From assembly GCA_017417055.1 (NCBI GenBank), contig JAFPZX010000197.1:1-64000 (forward strand): a stretch of DNA of 64,000 nucleotides, in the 5' to 3' direction. This stretch comes from Anaerolineaceae bacterium (GTDB lineage Bacteria > Chloroflexota > Anaerolineae > Anaerolineales > Anaerolineaceae). Every line of letters starts with the position of its first letter. Position 1 is the stretch's first letter. The position numbers were made by a program, and so were the translations under genes. Below, in pieces: positions 10,691-19,165 of this stretch. The notes under the pieces were generated by a model. The model was not told where the DNA came from. It did not search any database and worked only from the letters and a program-made list of their open reading frames with translations.

Positions 10691-10753
10691 ATCAGAACCG
10701 GCTTTCTTTTTTCATCAATGCAAAATTTCTAATCATCCCGGCACTCAGGACTC

Positions 10754-12967
10754 TTATAATGTCTTTTTGAAATCAGCCAAAGCCGAATCCAGCTGTGCCC
10801 GAACTTCTTTGCTCATCTTTTTCCCGGTTTTCAGTTCATCACAAAGCGCACCCTGCGTGGTATGGAACCAGGAAAGCAGTTTTTTCTCAAATTCGGCGAT
10901 TTTCGCGGGTTCAAAGGAATCAGCCGCGCCGTTTGAGACGGCATAGATCAACAAAGCCTGTTCCCAGGTTGGCAGCGGGGAGAAGCGGTCCTGCTTCAGC
11001 ACAGCCATCATCCGCTCACCGGTCGCCAGTGTTTTGCGGGTCGCCTCATCAATATCCGCACCGAACTGCGTAAAGGAGGCATATTCCCGATACTGGGCAA
11101 GTCCGGTACGCAGGTTCGAGGCAACCTGTTTCATCAACCCGGTCTGCGCCGATCCGCCCACACGGGAAACCGAGAGCCCGACGTTGACTGCAGGACGTTG
11201 GCCCGAGTTGAACAAGTCGCTTTCCAGGAAAATCTGACCGTCGGTGATGGAAATCACGTTGGTCGGAATGTAAGCGGAAATATCACCCGCAAGCGTTTCA
11301 ATGATCGGCAGCGCCGTCAGAGACCCGCCGCCCGCTTCTTCGATAAGGTTTGCAGAACGCTCCAGCAGACGGGAGTGCAGATAGAAAATATCACCCGGAT
11401 AGGCTTCACGTCCGGAAGGACGATGCAGCAGCAGGGAAAGCTCACGATAGGCAATCGCGTGTTTGGACAGGTCATCATAGATCACCAACACATCTTTCCC
11501 GTTGTACATAAAATACTCACCCATCGCAGTACCCGCAAACGGAGCAATATACTGTACCGAGGCGGAATCAGAGGCGGAAGAGCAGACAATCGTCGTATAA
11601 CTCATCGCGTCATGCTTTTCCAGCTGGTCAACAATTGTAGCGACAGTTGTTTCCTTTTGACCGATTGCCACATAGATGCAGTAAACACCCTTGCCCTTCT
11701 GGTTGATGATGGTATCGACAACGATCGCGGTCTTTCCGGTCTGACGATCACCGATGATCAGCTCACGCTGACCGCGTCCGATGGGAACCAGGGCATCGAT
11801 GGCTTTAATACCGGTTTCCAGAGGAACCTTTACCGGCTGCCGGTCCGGAATAGAAGGCGCAGCACATTCGATCAGCCGTGTCTCGTGAGACCACAGACGG
11901 CCTTTCCCGTCAATCGGCTCTCCGGTTGGGCTTACAACCCGGCCCAAAAGTTCTTCACCGACCGGCGTTTCCGCCATCCGTCCGAGACGTCTTACACGGG
12001 AATAGCTTTCAATGTGTTCGTATTTTCCAAAGATCATGCAGCCGATTTTATCAGGCTGGACATCCATCACCATGCCGTACATCTTCCTCTTGGCGTCCAC
12101 GAACTCCACCAGCTCACCATACATAATGTCGGCAAGACCGTCCAGCCAGCAGATGCCGTCCGAAACGGAAAGCACACGGCCAAGCTGGAAAACATCGACA
12201 TCAATATCGATTTTATCAACAGCCTTGCGCATTTTGTTGAGCATGCTTTCGAAGCTCATTTCTTTGAGAGGCATGTTGTTCAATGCTTCCTGAAGCATGT
12301 ACAAACGGTCTTTTACCGTGTAATCATAAACCGTATCACCGATTCTCAAGCGGAACCCGCCGATCAGGCCTTCCTCATTATCAACGACGCGGAACGAAGT
12401 GTAGCCGCCTACCTCTTCCAGCAGTTTGTCTGTGGCCTGATGGATCCGCCCGACTGTCGAAAGTTTCAGCGGATAAGAAGAAAACAGCGAGACATATAAC
12501 CTGCCCTTTTTTTCAAGGTACATCATGTCGCCCGGTGTCAGTTTGATCAGGTTCAGAATCCTGTCCGCGACTTTGTCTTCCTGATCCTTCATCGACTGCA
12601 GAAACTCTTCGGATTTCATATATTCGCGGGCTTTGTCCATGGTCAGCTGGATCAGGTTGGTGCGGGATTTCATGAGGCTTTCCCGACGGATAATCTCACT
12701 TTCATGTTCGAACTTTTCTTTAAGTTCAGCCAGTTTTTTCTTACGGGAAGCCGCTTCTTCCGCCATGGCAGCCTTATGACTGTCTGTAGCCGGTTTCACT
12801 GAATCGTGAACTTCCGGCTCAGGCAACTGTTCATTGACAGAGTCCAGGGCTTTGTTGATCCTTTCCCTGCGTCCCTTGAAGATGTTAAGAATCATCTTCC
12901 GCCCGACCAGATAAATGATCAGAACAAGCAGCAGAAAATTGATAATCTGAAAGATAAATCGCGGCAT
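10754..12967 (-). CDS. atpA: ATP synthase b'-delta-alpha fusion protein
   Basis: A 737-residue triple fusion. Residues 1-30 form a membrane anchor (FIFQIINFLLLVLIIYLVG) followed by a charged b-type stator helix to about 125. Residues about 130-228 match the delta (OSCP) C-terminal domain, with the characteristic GLIGGFRLRIGDTVYDYTVKDRLYMLQ. From about 240 a complete alpha subunit begins (LGRVLSVSDGICWLDGLADIMYGE), with Walker A GDRQTGKT at 406-413 and LVIYDDLSKHA near 494-504. The six-helix N-terminal domain of delta and the free N-terminal helix of alpha are absent, and no separate atpH exists in the operon. The peripheral stalk is thus covalently tied to alpha. The frame is continuous, so this is not an annotation artefact. 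Confidence 0.93.
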   Translation of the reverse strand: MPRFIFQIINFLLLVLIIYLVGRKMILNIFKGRRERINKALDSVNEQLPEPEVHDSVKPATDSHKAAMAEEAASRKKKLAELKEKFEHESEIIRRESLMKSRTNLIQLTMDKAREYMKSEEFLQSMKDQEDKVADRILNLIKLTPGDMMYLEKKGRLYVSLFSSYPLKLSTVGRIHQATDKLLEEVGGYTSFRVVDNEEGLIGGFRLRIGDTVYDYTVKDRLYMLQEALNNMPLKEMSFESMLNKMRKAVDKIDIDVDVFQLGRVLSVSDGICWLDGLADIMYGELVEFVDAKRKMYGMVMDVQPDKIGCMIFGKYEHIESYSRVRRLGRMAETPVGEELLGRVVSPTGEPIDGKGRLWSHETRLIECAAPSIPDRQPVKVPLETGIKAIDALVPIGRGQRELIIGDRQTGKTAIVVDTIINQKGKGVYCIYVAIGQKETTVATIVDQLEKHDAMSYTTIVCSSASDSASVQYIAPFAGTAMGEYFMYNGKDVLVIYDDLSKHAIAYRELSLLLHRPSGREAYPGDIFYLHSRLLERSANLIEEAGGGSLTALPIIETLAGDISAYIPTNVISITDGQIFLESDLFNSGQRPAVNVGLSVSRVGGSAQTGLMKQVASNLRTGLAQYREYASFTQFGADIDEATRKTLATGERMMAVLKQDRFSPLPTWEQALLIYAVSNGAADSFEPAKIAEFEKKLLSWFHTTQGALCDELKTGKKMSKEVRAQLDSALADFKKTL

Positions 12968-12974
12968 AAATCCT

Positions 12975-13391
12975 CTATAAAATCTGCGTTTTTACATACT
13001 TTTGCGCCAGTTTATCGATATTGTCAGAAAGGTTTTCCTCAGCCGCCTTCGTATCAGCTTCATATTTTTGCCGGATTTTTTCCAATTCGACATCATATTC
13101 CGCTTTTTTGTCGGCGAGGATGGTTTCAGTCTTCTTCCGTTCGTTGGAAAGCTCAAGCTCCATAGCTTTCAGCGCTTCCTGCTCTCTGGCGGCACTCGCA
13201 ATCTCGAGCTCTTTTTGTGTCTTTTCTCTGCGCTCCAGTTCGGCCTGACGATTTGCCTCCGCGGTTTTTATCTTGTCGTTCCGTGCGTCCATCACATGTA
13301 ATATGGGCGTAAACAGGAACTTGTTCAGGATAAAAGAAAGCGTCACGAACCCGATGATCGTCCAGATGACCAAAGAAATCTGAATCGTCAT
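12975..13391 (-). CDS. atpF: F1Fo ATP synthase b subunit
   Basis: Peripheral-stalk subunit with an N-terminal membrane helix (IWTIIGFVTLSFILNKFLFTPIL) and a long charged coiled coil rich in Glu/Lys/Ala (residues 35-130). At 138 residues it is somewhat shorter than the usual 155-170. Seven bases separate it from the fused b'-delta-alpha gene, which carries a second, different b-type segment; a heterodimeric b/b' stalk as in cyanobacteria is the likely arrangement. Confidence 0.92.
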   Translation of the reverse strand: MTIQISLVIWTIIGFVTLSFILNKFLFTPILHVMDARNDKIKTAEANRQAELERREKTQKELEIASAAREQEALKAMELELSNERKKTETILADKKAEYDVELEKIRQKYEADTKAAEENLSDNIDKLAQKYVKTQIL

Positions 13392-13404
13392 GGCGGTTTA
13401 TCCG

Positions 13405-13641
13405 TTATGCGCCGATTCGTGAAATCAGCATGAAAGCGATCAGCAGGCCGTAAATTGCCAAAGCTTCCATCAGCGCCAATGCAACGATCAAGGTGGAACG
13501 GATATTCCCTGCAGCATCCGGCTGGCGGGCAATCGCGTCCATCGCGGCTTTTGAGGTCAAACCCTGCGCAATCGCAGGGGTAATGGTACTGATCGTCATA
13601 ACAACAGCAGCGCCAATTGCGTATACAGCATTTTCACTCAT
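13405..13641 (-). CDS. atpE: F1Fo ATP synthase c subunit
   Basis: Hairpin proteolipid of the rotor ring, 78 residues with two membrane helices joined by ARQPDAAGN. The ion-binding Glu lies in LALMEALAIYGLL. Helix 1 has a Gln (PAIAQG) but the Ser/Thr after the Glu that Na+-binding rings use are Ala and Leu here, so the motif resembles the proton-binding cyanobacterial type (MEALTIYGL). Proton coupling is therefore inferred, not shown. Confidence 0.95.
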   Translation of the reverse strand: MSENAVYAIGAAVVMTISTITPAIAQGLTSKAAMDAIARQPDAAGNIRSTLIVALALMEALAIYGLLIAFMLISRIGA

Positions 13642-13782
13642 AATACACCTCTTCTATTCGTATTTTCTGAGCTATACATCACTCAAATTCTTTATTTATT
13701 CGTAATTATTCATTACTCAAATATCACACAAGCGGACAGACACACTTGAACAGCTCCGCAGCAGTATGATGCAGCAGACCGC

Positions 13783-14466
13783 TCAGTGCTCTTCCACTTC
13801 CGTAGCCTCGTCAAGATAGATTGAAACCAATGTGGTGTAAACAATTGCCTGAAGCGCACAAAAAAGCAGGGAAAGCACCATCATCACCAGCGGAGCGCCG
13901 ATCGGCAGGATTTCATAGAATTGTTCCAGCACTGCTTCTTCCCCAAAGATATTCCCGAAAAGACGCAGGGAAAGGGAAACAGGCTTGATGAGTTCGTCCA
14001 ATGCCAGCAGCGGCAGCATCACAATGATCGGCGAAATGAAATGCTTGATATATCCCTTGATTCCCTTTGCGCGGATACTGGCAGCCTGCAGGAAGATAAA
14101 CGTACAGATTCCCAGTCCAACCGTGACGGACAGGGAGGAGGTCGGGGCTTTGAGATATTTTGTCAATCCAACCCCGGGAATCAGTCCCGAATAGTTGGCG
14201 AAAATGATAAAAATAAAAAGCGAGCCGAGAAAATAAAAATATCTCCTGCAGCGGGTACGGCCGAGATTGCCGGTAAAGGTATTATCCAGATATTCGATTC
14301 CTGTTTCAATGACGTTCTGCAGCTTCCCCGGACGTTCCTTCAAATGTTTCCCGACATAAATGGAAAGTGCTGCAAGAATTGCGATGATCAGCCACATCGT
14401 GATAATTTCACCGGTAATATCCAGCACGCTAAAGAGCGGAATTACCACCTCAGACGGTTCACCCAT
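13783..14466 (-). CDS. atpB: F1Fo ATP synthase a subunit
   Basis: Membrane stator subunit that carries the ion half-channels. The 227-residue protein has the essential Arg in SLSLRLFGNIFGEE and the family stretches LQNVIETGIEYL and QAIVYTTLVSIYL near the C-terminus. Five to six membrane helices are evident. It follows the atpI-like gene by two bases. The stretch 13642-13782 before atpE holds the RBS of atpE and no other gene. Confidence 0.95.
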   Translation of the reverse strand: MGEPSEVVIPLFSVLDITGEIITMWLIIAILAALSIYVGKHLKERPGKLQNVIETGIEYLDNTFTGNLGRTRCRRYFYFLGSLFIFIIFANYSGLIPGVGLTKYLKAPTSSLSVTVGLGICTFIFLQAASIRAKGIKGYIKHFISPIIVMLPLLALDELIKPVSLSLRLFGNIFGEEAVLEQFYEILPIGAPLVMMVLSLLFCALQAIVYTTLVSIYLDEATEVEEH

Positions 14467-14468
14467 GT

Positions 14469-14759
14469 TTAATCATCTCCTTTCACGTTTTTCGCTATCG
14501 TTATTGCAAACAGAATCGATGGGATGGTCAGCCCAACAGCCGCCCCAATCAAAGGCCATATGAAATCGATTCCCAGTTTCCTCGCCACAAAGTAAGTCCC
14601 GACAAAATAGACAATATTGCATATCTGGCGGATCACCGCAGCCGGGACGGGAAGTTTACTGTCCCCATTGACTTCTTTTGCTGTGAGAATGGCATTGACC
14701 AACGCAATCAGGGCGCCGCCTAAAAACGAAATCAATGCCGCGATGTATCTGGTTTCCAT
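14469..14759 (-). CDS. ATP synthase subunit I-like membrane protein
   Basis: A 96-residue protein with three hydrophobic helices (IAALISFLGGALIALVNAI, IVYFVGTYFVARKLGI, WPLIGAAVGLTIPSILFAI), first in the operon and two bases ahead of atpB. Position, size and a GA-rich third helix fit AtpI/UncI-type proteins that help c-ring assembly or Mg2+ handling. Sequence similarity within this family is low, so the call rests mainly on context. Confidence 0.7.
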   Translation of the reverse strand: METRYIAALISFLGGALIALVNAILTAKEVNGDSKLPVPAAVIRQICNIVYFVGTYFVARKLGIDFIWPLIGAAVGLTIPSILFAITIAKNVKGDD

Positions 14760-15040
14760 TATCGGCCTTTTTGTGCTGCCCGCTATTACCGGAACAGCAC
14801 AGGATTATAAATATTTATGAATCTTACCACTGATATAAATTTTGAAAATACCGATTGTGACTTAAATCCGAGCGGTACTTTCTGCTGTAAAGTATCATTC
14901 CGATAAGCTCAGAGGAAACTGTCAGGCTTATTGCTTCAAATGCTTATCATTGATTATGTTATTTCAAAAGGCAGCTATTAAAGCAATTTGGTTCTCACTT
15001 TTGAAAAACAAAGCGATTAGTTTATCAAATTCAAAGAAAA
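14760..15040. other. Divergent control region between ATP synthase operon and fic
   Basis: No gene is seen. On the minus strand a TATAAT (14804-14809 on the plus strand as ATTATA) could be the -10 of the ATP synthase operon, but no good -35 was found. Its leader holds an inverted repeat TGTGCTG/CAGCACA (about 14772-14802). The remainder, A+T-rich, runs into the operator-like array of fic. Confidence 0.4.
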
Positions 15041-15121
15041 ATGGTAATCAAAGCGATTTGATTACCATTTTTGGTATACAATAATATTTGATTATCACAA
15101 TCAAATAAATTTGGTAATCAA
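15041..15121 (+). promoter_or_regulatory. Operator-like array of TTTGATTACC motifs before fic
   Basis: A 12-bp palindrome ATGGTAATCAAA (15041-15052) / TTTGATTACCAT (15057-15068) is followed by TTTGATTATC (15078), ATCAAATA (about 15091) and a direct copy TGGTAATCAAA (15111-15121), 26 bases before the fic start. TATACAATAATAT at about 15074 may be the -10. Repeated, oriented motifs overlapping a promoter suggest regulation by a dimeric DNA-binding protein. The first palindrome followed by TTTTT could also act as a terminator. Confidence 0.55.
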
Positions 15122-15147
15122 AATCTTTTCACAAGACGGAGATTGTT

Positions 15148-16248
15148 ATGGAACCTTATATTCCCGATGTATTACCATTGGATAATTCTGTGATTTTTAC
15201 ACCTGAAATGATCAGATTGCTCAGTGATTCAAGCGCCAGTTTATCGAAATATAATGGGATTATGACAAATCCCAGCCTTGATCCGTCAATATTTCTTTCT
15301 CCATTAGAAATAAAAGAAGCTGTTCTTTCATCGAAAATTGAAGGAACAAGGACTACACTTGATGATGTACTGCGCTTTGATGCCGATGTATTTACCGGAA
15401 ATAGAGACGGAGATATTGTTGAAGTTCTCAATTATCGTACAGCGATGCGTGATGCAAAAAAATGGCTTGAAAAAGGATATTCGATCAATCAAACACTGAT
15501 TTGTGAAATTCAAAAAACGCTGTTGGAAGGTGTTCGTGGACAAAACAAAAAGCCGGGAGAAATTCGTAAGGAACAGGTTTGGATTGGCACAAGAAACAGC
15601 ACCATAGATGATGCTATATTTGTTCCGCCGGCGCCCACTAACGTACCGAATTTTATTGAAAATCTTGTTTCTTACATGAATCTTGATGATCAGGAACCAT
15701 TGATCCAGACAGCGATCATGCACGCTCAATTTGAAATAATTCATCCGTTTATGGATGGAAACGGCAGAACCGGGAGAATTTTGATTCCGTTGTTGCTCTG
15801 GTCCAAAGGCAGACTGGATTCTCCCATGTTTTATATCAGTGAATATCTTGAAATCAATTGTGAAGATTATACACAATGCCTGAATGCTATAACAACGAAA
15901 AAAGATTGGAAAGGCTGGGTACATTTCTTTTTGAAAGCAATTCAGACCCAGGCTGATAAAAATTCAAGGAAAGCTCTGGAAATCATTACGCTGTATGAGA
16001 ATTGTAAAAACAGGTTGTTCTTGGAGCAGAATACACAAAATAGTCTGAAAGGATTGGACATATTATTCAGTATGCCGATTTTTTCAGCAGTACAGTTTCG
16101 CAAGACGGTAAATATGCCGCCGGCTACGGCAGCCCGAGTTCTTACAACGTATAAAAATCTGGGATTTATCCGAACGATTAGCCCAAGCTCAGGAAGAACT
16201 TCTGAATTACTTGTATTTCCGGAGCTTTACAGATTGATAAATGAATAA
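15148..16248 (+). CDS. Fic family protein (AMPylase) with C-terminal winged helix
   Basis: Transfers AMP (or another phospho-group) to hydroxyl side chains of target proteins. The 366-residue protein has an N-terminal Fic_N-type domain with the class II inhibitory motif SSKIEGT (residues 61-67, Glu65 would block ATP gamma-phosphate), the Fic core with HPFMDGNGRTGR at 199-210 (catalytic His199), and a C-terminal part from about 290 that looks like a winged helix (AVQFRKTVNMPPATAARVLTTYKNLGFIR). It is a lone gene of A+T-rich composition, with repeated operator-like motifs upstream that its own C-terminal domain might bind. Target unknown. Confidence 0.9.
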   Translation: MEPYIPDVLPLDNSVIFTPEMIRLLSDSSASLSKYNGIMTNPSLDPSIFLSPLEIKEAVLSSKIEGTRTTLDDVLRFDADVFTGNRDGDIVEVLNYRTAMRDAKKWLEKGYSINQTLICEIQKTLLEGVRGQNKKPGEIRKEQVWIGTRNSTIDDAIFVPPAPTNVPNFIENLVSYMNLDDQEPLIQTAIMHAQFEIIHPFMDGNGRTGRILIPLLLWSKGRLDSPMFYISEYLEINCEDYTQCLNAITTKKDWKGWVHFFLKAIQTQADKNSRKALEIITLYENCKNRLFLEQNTQNSLKGLDILFSMPIFSAVQFRKTVNMPPATAARVLTTYKNLGFIRTISPSSGRTSELLVFPELYRLINE

Positions 16249-16280
16249 GCAGGCTAATGTTTCCTGTTCATAGAACTGCC

Positions 16281-16309
16281 GGGGACTGTCCCTTTATGGG
16301 ACAGTCCCC
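16281..16309. terminator. Perfect GGGGACTGTCCC hairpin between fic and guaD
   Basis: GGGGACTGTCCC (16281-16292), loop TTTAT, GGGACAGTCCCC (16298-16309). It sits between convergent genes and is the minimal form of the GGGGAC...GTCCCC repeats scattered in this window (family E). Confidence 0.65.
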
Positions 16310-16321
16310 AGTAGATAGAAA

Positions 16322-17581
16322 TTAAGCATTCCTCACAAAAGATCCGTTCAGGTAACGGGCGATGATGTTGCGGTCGTCGCCCGCGTAGCAGAAGCGTTCC
16401 AGACGCTGTGCAGGCGTCATCGGGTGACCTTCGTCTTCGAGGTTGTCGATCACCAGCGCGTCAAAGACATATCCCGGCTCGAATGTGCCGACATTCCCAA
16501 ACACTTCTCCGCCGGCTTTTGTGGCCATGTAAAAACTGTCGGCGATGTTGATCGTCTTTCCCAGTTCCGGTTCGTAGAATTCTTTAAGCTTTGATAATTT
16601 TATCGCGGCGGCACACTGGCGGTAAATACCGTTCTGTTGTCCGGCGCCGATGTCGCTGCCGAGCGCTAAATGCAGCCCTTCCCGGTGCAGCCGGTCGACA
16701 GCCATGATCCCCGCGATCACATTATTGGTCGCGTCCGGACAGTGGACCGCGGTGCAGTGATATTCCTTCATCACCCTCAGGTCATCTTCCGTCGGGAAAA
16801 TGACGTGGGCAAAAACCGAAGGACCGTTGCCGAGCAGGCCGGCTTTTTCATAGATTTCAGAATCGGACCGGCAGTCCGGGAAAAGGCGCAGCGATTCTGC
16901 CGCCTCCCAGCGGGATTCAACCACGTGGGTCTGAACGCCCACCTGATACTTTTTCCCGAGTTTCCCCAGCCCCCAGAGCAGTTCCCGGCTGCAGGTCGGG
17001 ACGAAGCGCGGCGTCAGGATCGGTTTGACTCGTTCGCCGCCGCTGTGCTCATCGAGGAAGATTTCCGTTTCCCGCAGGGATTCTTCCGTAGTTTCGCATA
17101 AATAGTCAGGCGACTGGAAATCCATGTTGACTTTTCCCACCAGTGCCCGCAGCCCTTTTTCTTCCAGTTTTTTGAACAGGATATTCGTGGCATGGCGGTG
17201 GATGGTGGTGAAAATGCAGGCGTGGAAAGTGCCGTGACGGATCATATCATTCACGTAAGCCTCATAGATCGGTTCGGCATAAGAGGGATCGGCAAAATGG
17301 GATTCCTGCGGGAAAGTGTAAATATTCAGCCAGTCACTCAGCAGCAGGTCCATCCCGATCCCGCGCTGGATGAATTGCGCCGCGTGAACGTGCAGGTCGG
17401 AAAACGCCGGAATGATGAGCGCTCTGCCATAATCAGTGACTTCCACGCCGCTGAATTTCTCCGGGATCTGTGCATAAATGCCTTCCACCAGGCCGTTTTC
17501 AACCGCGATATAACTGTTTTCGTAAACGTTCAGTTTCTCTCTGTTTTCCGAATAAAGAATATCACCATGATAAATTTCCAT
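16322..17581 (-). CDS. guaD: Guanine deaminase
   Basis: Zinc-dependent amidohydrolase converting guanine to xanthine and ammonia (purine salvage/catabolism). The 419-residue protein has the metal-binding LHVHAAQF (His64, His66) followed by QRGIGMDLLL, the GuaD-type PRFVPTCS, HVVES, FAHVIF and GSDIGAGQQNG. Length is close to the usual 430-440. It is flanked on both sides by GGGAC palindromes, suggesting a monocistronic unit. No xanthine dehydrogenase or permease gene adjoins it. Confidence 0.92.
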   Translation of the reverse strand: MEIYHGDILYSENREKLNVYENSYIAVENGLVEGIYAQIPEKFSGVEVTDYGRALIIPAFSDLHVHAAQFIQRGIGMDLLLSDWLNIYTFPQESHFADPSYAEPIYEAYVNDMIRHGTFHACIFTTIHRHATNILFKKLEEKGLRALVGKVNMDFQSPDYLCETTEESLRETEIFLDEHSGGERVKPILTPRFVPTCSRELLWGLGKLGKKYQVGVQTHVVESRWEAAESLRLFPDCRSDSEIYEKAGLLGNGPSVFAHVIFPTEDDLRVMKEYHCTAVHCPDATNNVIAGIMAVDRLHREGLHLALGSDIGAGQQNGIYRQCAAAIKLSKLKEFYEPELGKTINIADSFYMATKAGGEVFGNVGTFEPGYVFDALVIDNLEDEGHPMTPAQRLERFCYAGDDRNIIARYLNGSFVRNA

Positions 17582-17608
17582 AAATCTTTACTCCTTTACA
17601 GCTGTACC

Positions 17609-17649
17609 GGGACTGTCCCCATGCTATGCACTGCTATAGGGGCAGTCCC
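17609..17649. repeat. Palindromic element, family E, upstream of guaD
   Basis: GGGACTGTCCCC (17609-17620) pairs with GGGGCAGTCCC (17639-17649) around an 18-base centre that itself contains short ATGC/GCAT-type repeats. The rest of the interval to 17862 holds no gene; its last part is the short-repeat stretch with two ACCTAAAACCT-like units (17842-17862). Confidence 0.6.
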
Positions 17650-17862
17650 TGGTAGTTCCGTGAATAGCATTTGTGTTCGTGTGCCGCCGGGTTTTTGAAA
17701 AGTTGTAAATCCTCGCGTTTAATTATACAGGATATTATTTTGATTGATTCATGTTGCTTTTGAGATCAGTGCAGCTTCTGCTGACCTGTCCCCGACCGAA
17801 TCAAAAACAGCCGAAATCAACCGATTCCGGCTCACTAAAATCTAAAACCTGACACCTAAAAC

Positions 17863-19044
17863 CTATTTTCTCTTCTTCCGCTTCTCCCGCAGTGCCCGGC
17901 GTTTCTCATTCGAGGGCCCGGAGCTGGGTGAATTATTCCTTTCGCGTAGATTCTCACTCCATTTGAGCCAGCGTCGATAAAACGTCGCCGCATCCTCCAG
18001 CGGGATTTCCGTCAGCGCCTGCTGATCGCCGCGCTTCATCGCATCATCCATCAGGATTTTCCGTGCTTCCGCTTCGCTGATCTCCCCTGGTGCGAGTTCT
18101 CTCAGTTCCGGCGCCTTTTGTTTCTCTTCCGGCTCAGCCGCTTCCATCTCCGCGATCTCCTTGTGTAAGTATTCCGCATTGCTCTCGTTGATCTGCCGCT
18201 TTTGTTCTCTGCTCAGCTCAATCATCGAAGGTTTGTAAGTTCCCGGCGTGCGGTCCAGCTTCCGTTCCAGTTTTTCCAGCTCTCTGATTTTACGGAGCTT
18301 TTCTTTCCGGACTGCCTTGACCTGTTTTTGCTCTGCCTTCTCAAGAGAAAGCATTCTCCTTGCCATGGCTCCATCGATCGGCAGTGCGGAGGGATTGACC
18401 TGAAGGCGCTGCATTACACCGGTATCGTTATTTTCATTTGTTCGTGGAGCTCCACGGAAATTTTCATCCTGTTTCAGCAGATCATCGGCATTCAGCTTTC
18501 CGTCCTTTATTTTTTGAATTTTGACTTCGGTGGAGAGCAGACGTCCGATGAGCGCGTCCCAGCGGAATTCCTGCTTCAGGTAGCTGAGTCCGAGCAGACT
18601 GTTGTCTTTATAGATCCCTTCCAGCGCCGCGTGCGCTTTGCGCAGGTGATAGGAACTCATGCGGACCAGTTCTTCAACACCCAGTTCCGCAAGGCTTGGA
18701 AACTCCAGCCCTTTTTGTTCCAGTGCTGCTTTGGTAATGCAGAAAGTTCCCATTTGCCGGATGCTTTTTTCCAGCTCTTCCGAATATTTCAGATAATTTT
18801 CGGAAAAGCGGTTGGCTTTGCAGGCGTGGTAGTACAATTTTTGGGTATCGTCCCACAACATGTGGGAACGTTCTTCAAATTCGGCAGGAGCGTTGCTGAA
18901 CTCATTGATCGGCTCGTCAGGCAGGTCCGCGGCTTTGACAGGCGTCAGGATCCCGCGGTTTTCGCTTCCGCCGCCCGCGCCTTGAATGTCATTTTGCCGC
19001 ATCTGGTCCGCAGTATCCAGCATTTCAGCCGTCATCATGTCCAT
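17863..19044 (-). CDS. Unrecognised helical protein, 393 residues
   Basis: No family recognised and no signal peptide. An acidic, Gly-rich N-terminus (to about 55) leads into a helical region containing HMLWDDTQKLYYHACKANRF and EELVRMSSYHLRKAHAALE, then a Lys/Glu-rich coiled coil (about 255-295) and a very basic C-terminal tail (EKRRALREKRKKRK). The start at 19044 is chosen because AAAGGAGGAGC lies just upstream; the frame is open to 19098 with a weaker start. It diverges from the 980-residue protein at 20896, with 1.5 kb of hairpin repeats between them. A structural or secreted-cargo role is possible but not supported by any motif. Confidence 0.75.
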   Translation of the reverse strand: MDMMTAEMLDTADQMRQNDIQGAGGGSENRGILTPVKAADLPDEPINEFSNAPAEFEERSHMLWDDTQKLYYHACKANRFSENYLKYSEELEKSIRQMGTFCITKAALEQKGLEFPSLAELGVEELVRMSSYHLRKAHAALEGIYKDNSLLGLSYLKQEFRWDALIGRLLSTEVKIQKIKDGKLNADDLLKQDENFRGAPRTNENNDTGVMQRLQVNPSALPIDGAMARRMLSLEKAEQKQVKAVRKEKLRKIRELEKLERKLDRTPGTYKPSMIELSREQKRQINESNAEYLHKEIAEMEAAEPEEKQKAPELRELAPGEISEAEARKILMDDAMKRGDQQALTEIPLEDAATFYRRWLKWSENLRERNNSPSSGPSNEKRRALREKRKKRK

Positions 19045-19165
19045 TTTCGCTCCTCCTTTCTTTGATAAATAATCTAAAATATAATTTCTAACAATCATTA
19101 TTTTACAGCATAATCGTGGATTGTCAAGAGAATTAGTGAAATTAGTTATATTTTTCTATAATATT

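Noticed and set aside
13405-13641. Sodium-dependent c-ring
   Set aside because: Although a Gln is present in helix 1, the Ser/Thr after the ion-binding Glu are Ala and Leu, as in proton-binding cyanobacterial c subunits.
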